From an uncultured Lachnospiraceae bacterium (GTDB lineage: Bacteria > Bacillota > Clostridia > Lachnospirales > Lachnospiraceae), in the NCBI GenBank assembly GCA_937891165.1, contig CALAEX010000184.1:1-6142 (forward strand): DNA of 6,142 nucleotides, in the 5' to 3' direction. Positions 1 through 4,668 of this stretch are shown here, in pieces. Positions within the stretch are counted from its first letter, which is position 1, and every line of letters starts with the position of its first letter. The translations under genes were made by a program, and so were the position numbers. Under the pieces are notes generated by a model that was given only the letters and a program-made list of their open reading frames with translations, searched no databases and had not been told where the DNA came from.

Positions 1-199
1 AACGCTCACGTTTTTTGGCTACCATATCAAACCAAAGTGTTTCCTCCTCATAATAAATACCATTCTCATCAACGGGAACTGCCTTTACTGCAATCTTATT
101 ACCATTATCGGTAATCACATCCTTGATACTTTTGATGATAATGATGTATTTACCCGCAAACTGAATGCGAGTAGTGCTGAAATCAAATTTCAAAGCCAT
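1..199 (-). CDS. Hypothetical protein, N-terminal part, cut by the window edge
   Basis: This leftward gene starts at ATG 199-197 and stays open to the left edge for 66 codons. The start is supported by a strong ribosome binding site, AAGGAGG, just upstream (about 203-209 on the plus strand). The visible protein begins MALKFDFSTTRIQFAGKY and alternates hydrophobic and polar residues (a run of four isoleucines, then KSIKDVITDNGNKIAVKAV), which suggests a small beta-rich cytoplasmic protein with no signal peptide. It ends in a basic stretch at the edge (VAKKRER). The family is not recognised. Small proteins of this kind are common in conjugative-element gene clusters, but that is only a contextual guess. 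The same frame stays open upstream to a stop at 299-301 without an ATG, so a longer product from a rare start is possible but less likely. Confidence 0.72.
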   Translation of the reverse strand, partial: MALKFDFSTTRIQFAGKYIIIIKSIKDVITDNGNKIAVKAVPVDENGIYYEEETLWFDMVAKKRER

Positions 200-357
200 T
201 GTTTCCTCCTTCTGCAATGGGTTCCTTTTCTCCAGTTCCTTGTCGGCACGTTCCCGAAAAAGCCTTTTCAAATTGTCCCCATTGCTCTTCTTATTAATTT
301 AGTAGGTGTTTGCACTTCAAGGGTTGTACCTTCCCTATTAATGTGCTAAACTATGAT

Positions 358-502
358 TGTGGTTTCCGCTTTTTTGGAAACATGATAGCTATCATTAAGT
401 GGATTTTAGCACCATATTCTCTGTATTACAATCGCTTATAGACATTTTGATTGTCTGCATGTTTCCATTTTTACGTGAACTACATCTTTTTTGGAAACCA
501 CA
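358..502. repeat. Nested GTTTCC/GGAAAC inverted repeats with a 13-bp direct repeat
   Basis: Four copies of a GGAAAC core, two in each orientation, lie at about 362-367, 376-381, 461-466 and 493-498. The outermost pair forms a 10-bp perfect inverted repeat (358-367 with 493-502) and the inner pair a 9-bp one (376-384 with 458-466). The two GGAAAC copies on the plus strand are each preceded by CTTTTTT, giving an identical 13-bp direct repeat at 369-381 and 486-498. The repeated spacing of one core suggests several binding sites for a dimeric protein; cruciform extrusion is an alternative. Confidence 0.6.
382..395. promoter_or_regulatory. 14-bp perfect palindrome, candidate operator
   Basis: ATGATAGCTATCAT is its own reverse complement. 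It overlaps the end of the GGAAACATG arm at 376-384 and lies between the two divergent genes. A perfect even-length palindrome of this size fits a binding site for a symmetric repressor dimer. The neighbouring winged-helix protein is an obvious candidate binder, but nothing in the sequence proves the pairing. Confidence 0.4.
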
Positions 503-614
503 GAAGACCTATTCACAAACTTTGTCGACCCAATCCTAACCATGTGACTTTAAAGCGTGTTGACGTGATATCTGTTTTTGAGTTGACACTATTTTCAAGA
601 AAAGAGGAAAACAA

Positions 615-1106
615 ATGGAAGCAAACGAAAAATTATTAATATTAGACTATCTTAGAACTCTTATTAACAGCCTTATTGAGCAAGAAAAATACCTTTCATT
701 GACTCAGCTTGCAAGAAAAATACAGATTAGATTTCCCAAAAACTTCAAAGAACCACCTACAAAGAGTACTATTCACAAATATATGACTCAAATTGGATAC
801 CGTTGCGATAAAAGCAGTCGGCAATATGTTCCATTGCAGGATATAGACATAGATGGTACACAACTTCATTGTTATGACCAGCCTTTTACAACGGTTATCA
901 AAACAGCTCTCGCAGACTTAGAAAATATTAAACGAAGCATTATAACCGATTTTTATAGTGATATTATTCACATTCATTCAGAAAAAACTGATACGCATGG
1001 TGTATTAATTATCTACTCCACCAAGTATAACTTTTCTTCTTCATTTCTTAGGAAGTTAGAACACGATACTCAAGAACGTTACGGCGGCAACGAAAATGAT
1101 GACTAG
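615..1106 (+). CDS. Winged-helix protein, ArgR-like architecture, probable DNA-binding regulator
   Basis: A 163-aa cytoplasmic protein, the usual length of an arginine repressor. Residues about 28-72 read like the ArgR N-terminal winged helix: a first helix around LTQLARKIQ, a recognition helix around STIHKYMTQIGYR, then a wing ending RQYVPL, where ArgR has a K/R-Y-x-L-P wing. The C-terminal half starts with FTTVIKT (91-97), like the ArgR 'VxKT' strand, and continues helix-strand to GVLIIYST (129-136). The arginine-binding and trimerising GTIAGDDT segment is absent: that stretch reads IHSEKTDTH. If it is an ArgR relative, it has probably lost arginine sensing. The start has a GAGG site 8 nt upstream. 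It stands alone, transcribed away from the gene at 199, and may regulate itself through the adjacent palindromes. The family assignment rests on pattern matching by eye; a generic HTH protein is the alternative. Confidence 0.75.
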   Translation: MEANEKLLILDYLRTLINSLIEQEKYLSLTQLARKIQIRFPKNFKEPPTKSTIHKYMTQIGYRCDKSSRQYVPLQDIDIDGTQLHCYDQPFTTVIKTALADLENIKRSIITDFYSDIIHIHSEKTDTHGVLIIYSTKYNFSSSFLRKLEHDTQERYGGNENDD

Positions 1107-1118
1107 TCCTTAGTCAAC

Positions 1119-1263
1119 CCAGTCTGCCCTTCTTTGCCTCACAGCGGTACCAGCTTACCATGCTCCTCCCTACTGTCAAGAGTCGCTTCGCTTCTTCTCT
1201 TGACAGCATGAACCCAGGAGCATGGTTTTGGTCGGCAGGGGCGACACCCTACGGGCAGACTGG
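1119..1263. other. GC-rich element with three nested perfect inverted repeats
   Basis: Three perfect stems are nested around one centre: 11 bp (1119-1129 with 1253-1263), 11 bp ACCATGCTCCT (1157-1167 with 1216-1226) and 10 bp CTGTCAAGAG (1173-1182 with 1197-1206), closing a 14-nt loop. A small GTCG/CGAC hairpin (1231-1234 with 1242-1245) sits in the right half. GC is about 57% over 1141-1260, well above the flanks. The element lies between the convergent stops at 1106 and 1285. There is no T-tract on either strand, so it is not an ordinary intrinsic terminator. Candidates are a structured non-coding RNA, an origin of transfer or replication, a bidirectional transcription barrier, or a small transposable element using the outer arms as termini. 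No target-site duplication is obvious. The structure is certain; the function is unknown. Confidence 0.6.
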
Positions 1264-1284
1264 TGGCAATGTGGCGATTGATTT

Positions 1285-1410
1285 CTACTTCTCCTCTTTA
1301 CTAGCAGTCTTCTTACAAACAGTGTAGACGGCTACCGTAGCAGATACTCCAGAAATGAATGATGATACTGCACCTGCCGTCACTGCACTTACAATTGCTC
1401 CAAACAACAT
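1285..1410 (-). CDS. 41-aa hydrophobic microprotein, probable membrane peptide
   Basis: A leftward 41-codon frame, ATG 1410-1408 to TAG 1287-1285, with an AAAGGAG ribosome binding site about 8 nt upstream. The protein starts MLFGAIVSAVTAGAV. Residues 2-32 are almost entirely hydrophobic or small (G, A, S, V), and the tail is basic-charged (KKTASKEEK), matching a single or tight hairpin membrane segment with a cytoplasmic positive end. It is the last gene of the leftward operon, 21 nt after the 25-aa frame, so the two may act together. Possible roles include a small membrane regulator, a holin-like or toxin-like peptide, or a complex subunit; nothing visible decides between these. The good ribosome binding site and operon position argue that it is real. 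Confidence 0.62.
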   Translation of the reverse strand: MLFGAIVSAVTAGAVSSFISGVSATVAVYTVCKKTASKEEK

Positions 1411-1431
1411 ATTTTTCTTCTCCTTTCTTCC

Positions 1432-1509
1432 TTATCCAAAGATTGAATCACAGATACAGATGAGCCCAATTCCAAACATTGAACCTAAGATGAATGGTGT
1501 ATATTCCAT
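1432..1509 (-). CDS. 25-aa hydrophobic microprotein, translationally coupled
   Basis: A leftward 25-codon frame, ATG 1509-1507 to TAA 1434-1432. The product begins MEYTPFILGSMFGIG and has a hydrophobic core at residues 5-20 that includes a C-I-C motif, enough for one short membrane span. The preceding gene ends TAA, followed by one base and then this ATG, and its last codons (GAA GGA GGG AAA) supply an AAGGAGGG ribosome binding site. That arrangement is typical of translational coupling. The function is unknown. Very short frames can arise by chance, but the site, the junction and the following second microprotein make it credible. Confidence 0.55.
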   Translation of the reverse strand: MEYTPFILGSMFGIGLICICDSIFG

Positions 1510-1510
1510 G

Positions 1511-1903
1511 TTATTTCCCTCCTTCCTCTACAGGATAGATAAGTACTATCTGAAAGTCAGACAATATGTACAACCTTTCCATCCATGTTACTTTTGTATG
1601 TTCCTGCGACAGACAGGTACATAGAAGATTCTCATACTCAAATTCATCTTCATTCAGATTGTAGTACGATAAGATTTCTTCTAGGTATTCTGTTTTAGTA
1701 CCTGCTCTGTCAATCAGTGCCACATAACCACCTCGATAGTCGGGGTTTTTATTACCCTTATACTCTTCTTCCAGTATCTTCACGCAACGAAAAATTGCAT
1801 CTACCACAGGTGTCATTCTCTCTAAGGTTTCTTTACCCTGAGACTCTGACAACCATCGGTAGATGCAACGAAAGTCTAACTCATTTGAGATTTTGTAATA
1901 CAT
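1511..1903 (-). CDS. Hypothetical 130-aa cytoplasmic protein
   Basis: I do not recognise the family. The protein has no signal peptide or membrane span. It is acidic in its middle (LNEDEFEYEN, about 83-92), with a helical N-terminal half and a hydrophobic strand near the end (LYILSDFQIVLIYP, about 111-124). Three cysteines (C39, C95, C97) do not form a clear metal site. The start ATG 1903-1901 has a GAGAGGA site about 10 nt upstream and begins 21 nt after the stop of the DUF1643-like gene, so it belongs to the same leftward operon. Its last codons carry the ribosome binding site of the 25-aa microprotein, suggesting matched expression of the two. Confidence 0.72.
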   Translation of the reverse strand: MYYKISNELDFRCIYRWLSESQGKETLERMTPVVDAIFRCVKILEEEYKGNKNPDYRGGYVALIDRAGTKTEYLEEILSYYNLNEDEFEYENLLCTCLSQEHTKVTWMERLYILSDFQIVLIYPVEEGGK

Positions 1904-1924
1904 GATTTTACTATCCTCTCTGTC

Positions 1925-2635
1925 TTATGTAGTTTTTGGTAGTTCTACTACTTTTGTGCTTTTGGTTTTTGAGTTATCAACCTCTACTTCTTCACTCTCT
2001 TTCTTCTTGGAAATAGCTTTTGGTTTAATCTTCTTCAGTTCTACTACTTCAGCACTCTTCAAAAATTCTGCCGGACTGAATGGTCTAAGCTTCCATGTCA
2101 GATGAGTAGCTCTTATTCCTAGGTACAGCGGATGGACTGCTTCATTACCTTTTAGTGGTAGTCCATCACATGTGAATTGATAGCACCTTGCATTTGGATG
2201 CAGTTCCATGTACATCTTCATGATTCGTTCTTTTGCGTCTATAGCTGCTTTACAGGTTGACATAGAAGAACCCCACGCTACTATGAAAATGTATTCTTCA
2301 AAGTCTTTCTGCTTCATTAGATTCTCTATGTACTTAAGGTTTTCTTCGTCTACTTCAGCACCCCTACAGGACATTTTGCTACCTTTTACAATCTTACTGA
2401 ACAGATTGATTACTTTTACCGATGATATCTGCAAATCATTCATTAGATGATTCGTCATGTGCATAGCTGTACTATCCATACGAAACAAATCCTGACCTGA
2501 AAAGGAGGGATAAAGCGTTAGTACAATCGCCTTATCCCCCTCTATTCCTTCCAGTGTCCTTGTGACACTATAGTTATGCAAGCCGTCATCAGAGTTTTCA
2601 ATGGTAGTAGTTAGTTTACTGGTGTATGTCTTCAT
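1925..2635 (-). CDS. DUF1643-like protein with a charged C-terminal tail
   Basis: A 236-aa protein that matches the DUF1643 pattern in order: YSVTRTLEG (22-30), a hydrophobic strand then LYPSFSG (41-47, family 'NPS'), INLFS (76-80, family 'NLF'), a strand leading to VAWGSS (119-124, the family's 'WG' motif), and DGLPLKGNEAVHPLYLG (157-173, family 'G.P.HPLYL'). The asparagine of the usual NPS motif is replaced by tyrosine. DUF1643 has no established biochemical function; it is frequent on phages, plasmids and conjugative elements. After about residue 190 comes an extra Lys/Glu-rich, probably disordered tail in which VVEL occurs twice (197-200 and 229-232), reflected in a 13-bp DNA direct repeat at 1941-1953 and 2037-2049. 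The start has a CGGAGGT site just upstream and overlaps the end of the preceding gene by 20 nt. Confidence 0.82.
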   Translation of the reverse strand: MKTYTSKLTTTIENSDDGLHNYSVTRTLEGIEGDKAIVLTLYPSFSGQDLFRMDSTAMHMTNHLMNDLQISSVKVINLFSKIVKGSKMSCRGAEVDEENLKYIENLMKQKDFEEYIFIVAWGSSMSTCKAAIDAKERIMKMYMELHPNARCYQFTCDGLPLKGNEAVHPLYLGIRATHLTWKLRPFSPAEFLKSAEVVELKKIKPKAISKKKESEEVEVDNSKTKSTKVVELPKTT

Positions 2636-3569
2636 TCATTACCTCCGATTTCTCCAATATTCTTACAGTATTGGTCTCTTTTTCGTATAGGTAGATTTCT
2701 GTATCACTTAAAACTTCTTCTGGTGCAAGATGTGTTTTATTAGCAAATTTTACAATCTCCCAAAAGCCCTTTACTCTTTCTACATCAGCAGGGTATGGTA
2801 CGACTATTACTTCCCAGATACTACTCGGCATGATTAAAAGCTTAGTAGACTTAAGACCATGCTTCTCTATGGCTCTACCAAAAACATCAGGAAACAGAAG
2901 TACTGACGCACCGTAGAACCTCATTTTATCCCTGCTTATCAGCATGAGGTTTTCTTCGTTTCCTAATTGTGCTTTCAGTTCTTCCCATTCATCATCTGGC
3001 TCTATAGCACCAGATAATACTTCTAAATAGGTATGTGTGGTGTATTCATTCTGTTCTCTGGCATTATTCATGGCTTTGTCAAAAAGCTCTTCCTCGGTGG
3101 TATTCCAATGTTTCAAAAAGCCATCCTTGACGGTCATTGAATAGCAGTTCCCTACAGTATCTTCTATTACCACCTTGTATATAACTGCTAAGTCCAAGTA
3201 TTTTCTATGTGGCACGCTCTTTAGGAATTCCTCATTTTGAGAATAGTTGATGACCGCAGGGAAAATTCTGTTTACATTTTCTTCATACGACAGAAGTCGC
3301 TTTGTTTCCCCTTCAATGTGGTTTGTTGGTGCCGTGTACAGAAGCTGTAGCATCTGCTTAGCTATGTCTTCAACAGCAGTTCCGGAACAGAATTGTTCGT
3401 AGTAGGACTGCATATACAGCACCGGAGAGATCTTCTCTCCTTTTAAACAAACTGCATCCAAAGAAATCTGATTGTTGGCAAACGATTTTCTGAAACACAG
3501 CCCTCTTGACGAGGACTGCTCCTCCAAAGCAACCGTCAGCATTTGTACGTACTCTTCATAAGTTTTCAT
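2616..3569 (-). CDS. DUF5688-like protein, first gene of the leftward operon
   Basis: A 317-aa cytoplasmic protein that fits the DUF5688 family, common in Lachnospiraceae accessory regions and of unknown function. Visible family-like features are the VINYSQNEEFLKSVPHRKYLDLAVIY-type segment (about 106-131), an N-terminal helical region before it, and the C-terminal domain with RFYGASVLLFP (217-227), MPSSIWEVIVVP (247-258, family 'PSS.HE') and EEVLSDTEIYLYE (284-296). The family's usual histidine in PSSxHE is tryptophan here (W252). The start at 3569 has AGGAGG 8 nt upstream. No signal peptide is seen. Its 3' end overlaps the DUF1643-like gene, so the two are translated together. Expression probably begins from the intergenic region at 3570-3660, where a 16-bp palindrome sits directly upstream of the ribosome binding site. 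Confidence 0.82.
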   Translation of the reverse strand: MKTYEEYVQMLTVALEEQSSSRGLCFRKSFANNQISLDAVCLKGEKISPVLYMQSYYEQFCSGTAVEDIAKQMLQLLYTAPTNHIEGETKRLLSYEENVNRIFPAVINYSQNEEFLKSVPHRKYLDLAVIYKVVIEDTVGNCYSMTVKDGFLKHWNTTEEELFDKAMNNAREQNEYTTHTYLEVLSGAIEPDDEWEELKAQLGNEENLMLISRDKMRFYGASVLLFPDVFGRAIEKHGLKSTKLLIMPSSIWEVIVVPYPADVERVKGFWEIVKFANKTHLAPEEVLSDTEIYLYEKETNTVRILEKSEVMNEDIHQ

Positions 3570-3590
3570 AGATTTATCCTCCTGTTTTTT

Positions 3591-3606
3591 TGTAATATAT
3601 ATTACA
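3591..3606. promoter_or_regulatory. 16-bp perfect palindrome, candidate operator
   Basis: TGTAATATATATTACA is fully self-complementary. It lies just upstream of the ribosome binding site of the DUF5688-like gene, where the -10 region or transcript start would be expected, so a bound protein would block the leftward operon. The TGTAA...TTACA half-sites resemble those of many dimeric repressors, and TNTNACA-type sites of GntR and related families. The AT-only core could also arise by chance in AT-rich DNA. Confidence 0.4.
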
Positions 3607-3684
3607 TAATTAGAATATCTATTTAAGACTTCTTTAAGTACGATTTTGGTGGCTTTACAAAGCGTGTAGGGTATTCTGCGGTAT

Positions 3685-3713
3685 TTGACGAATGTGAGGA
3701 ATTAGAGTAGAAT
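3685..3713 (+). promoter_or_regulatory. Sigma-A type promoter for the rightward operon
   Basis: TTGACG (3685-3690) and TAGAAT (3708-3713) are separated by 17 bp, each hexamer one base from consensus. The DNA upstream is not strongly A-tracted. Transcription would start near 3720 and read into the genes at 3931 and 4669. A second, weaker pair, TTGGAC (3829-3834) with TAAAAC-like bases near 3852, lies closer to the gene. Confidence 0.5.
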
Positions 3714-3930
3714 ATAAAGAAATGTACAAATAAGAATTTTACGGTGAGATAGATTAAATATAAAGCTTTGAAAAAAAGAATAATCAGTATTTTTTTACTT
3801 TATTTTTTATTATATTGAGTCCTTTTAATTGGACACAAGAGCTGGTAAATTTAAAACAAATCTAACTAAGACTGGTAACCAAGAATCATTAGAGTAAATG
3901 AGAGTAAGCATAAGAAAGGTGGTAGATGAT

Positions 3931-4668
3931 ATGTGGGGATTATTATATCCACTAATAGTAGGCGGTGCAAAAGTAATAAAAGGAATACAAGACACAATAG
4001 AAAATGAAGAATTTAAACAAAAATACAGACATGATGATGCTGGAACTTATTACGATAACAAAATGCGATTACACGACCAAAAAACAGGACACATTGTTAG
4101 ATATGAAAAAGATTTAAAAACAGGAGATGTTTATGTAAAAGATTGTGAAAACGGTCAAAGGCTTAGAAATTTAACTCAAAATGCAGTAGAGGCTCATTAT
4201 CAAGAAGAGAGAAAAAAGTTTTTAGAAGGAAAAACAGCAAGAACATATGTCCAATATGGAAAAGATGAACATCGAAACGACAAATGCATAGGAGTGAGAT
4301 ATAAAGATTTAAAAACAGGAAAATTATATGTAATGAGAACGATTGATAGATATGGTTATGATGAGTTTTTTCGTAAAATAATGTTATATCCAATTTGTAT
4401 CACATGTTTGATGGATGTTGAAACTGGTGAATTTATTAGACCTGCCGATAACGCTTTGTGTTATACCGAAGATTATAAAAAAGAAATTATGTATGAGGCA
4501 ATAAAAAAAGAAAATGAAAAAAAGAAAAAGGCATTACAAAAAGAATATACACATCCAAGCACATATGATTTTGTTTTATATAGTTCGGATTTAGCAAATT
4601 CGCCAGGAATGGAATTGAGAGATGAAGATAATAATTATTTATTAAGCAAAGGGAAGAGGTTGATATAA
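3931..4668 (+). CDS. Hypothetical 245-aa protein with repeated D-x-x-T/N-G motifs
   Basis: I do not recognise the family. The start chosen is ATG 3931, which has AAAGGTGG 8 nt upstream. An in-frame ATG at 3898 would add 11 residues but has no ribosome binding site. The protein begins with a hydrophobic stretch (MWGLLYPLIVGGAKVIKG), perhaps a weak membrane or packing helix. The motif D-x-[KE]-[TN]-G recurs at 49-53, 61-65, 71-75, 126-130 and 162-166, usually followed by a short beta strand, e.g. KDLKTGDVYV and KDLKTGKLYV, whose DNA shares an identical 18-bp stretch (4108-4125, 4303-4320). Such spacing suggests repeated beta-hairpins. Residues 183-205 form a very Lys/Glu-rich helix. Its stop codon abuts the ATG of the sigma4-alphaCTD gene, so the two products are probably made in step and may act together. 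Confidence 0.75.
   Translation: MWGLLYPLIVGGAKVIKGIQDTIENEEFKQKYRHDDAGTYYDNKMRLHDQKTGHIVRYEKDLKTGDVYVKDCENGQRLRNLTQNAVEAHYQEERKKFLEGKTARTYVQYGKDEHRNDKCIGVRYKDLKTGKLYVMRTIDRYGYDEFFRKIMLYPICITCLMDVETGEFIRPADNALCYTEDYKKEIMYEAIKKENEKKKKALQKEYTHPSTYDFVLYSSDLANSPGMELRDEDNNYLLSKGKRLI

Larger units (their letters stand above)
200..614. promoter_or_regulatory. Divergent intergenic region rich in inverted repeats
   Basis: This gap separates the leftward gene starting at 199 from the rightward gene at 615. No convincing gene is seen in it. It carries several dyads: GTGCTAAA (343-350) with TTTAGCAC (405-412); TGTGGTTTCC (358-367) with GGAAACCACA (493-502); GGAAACATG (376-384) with CATGTTTCC (458-466); ACAATC (428-433) with GATTGT (449-454); and a local hairpin GTTTCC (362-367) / GGAAAC (376-381). 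TTGAC-like hexamers occur at 560-565 and 583-588, but neither has a -10 at proper spacing, so no promoter is assigned. Such density suggests operator sites, possibly for the regulator encoded at 615, or an origin or nicking region. The function is inferred only. Confidence 0.5.
3570..3930. promoter_or_regulatory. AT-rich divergent intergenic region
   Basis: This gap separates the leftward DUF5688 operon from the rightward two-gene operon. It holds the palindrome at 3591-3606, the rightward promoter at 3685-3713, A- and T-runs around 3770-3810 (AAAAAAA facing TTTTTTT), and a small GTCC/GGAC dyad at about 3819-3834. No open frame with a ribosome binding site is seen on either strand. The leftward promoter is not clear: the best pair, CTTAAA with TAATAT at 17-bp spacing overlapping the palindrome, is weak. 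The 5' untranslated part of the rightward transcript would be about 200 nt, long enough to hold a regulatory leader, but no known riboswitch is recognised. Confidence 0.45.

Noticed and set aside
583..588. TTGACA as the -35 box for the gene at 615
   Set aside because: The -10 would fall on the ribosome binding site and start codon, and no TATAAT-like hexamer is present there.
451..639. Rightward 62-codon frame starting at TTG
   Set aside because: It has no ribosome binding site, overlaps the better-supported gene at 615, runs through the inverted-repeat region and has unprotein-like composition.
1119..1263. Intrinsic terminator, retron RNA or CRISPR interpretation of the nested repeats
   Set aside because: There is no T-tract on either strand, no reverse transcriptase gene nearby, and no regularly spaced direct repeats.
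1355..1624. Rightward 89-codon frame
   Set aside because: It lies antisense to the two microprotein genes and the 130-aa gene, all with good ribosome binding sites; it has none itself.
1717..2450. Rightward frames antisense to the 130-aa and DUF1643-like genes
   Set aside because: They are shadows of real leftward genes, without ribosome binding sites or recognisable products.
3898..3930. Upstream ATG extending the 245-aa protein by 11 residues
   Set aside because: It has no ribosome binding site, whereas ATG 3931 has AAAGGTGG at good spacing.
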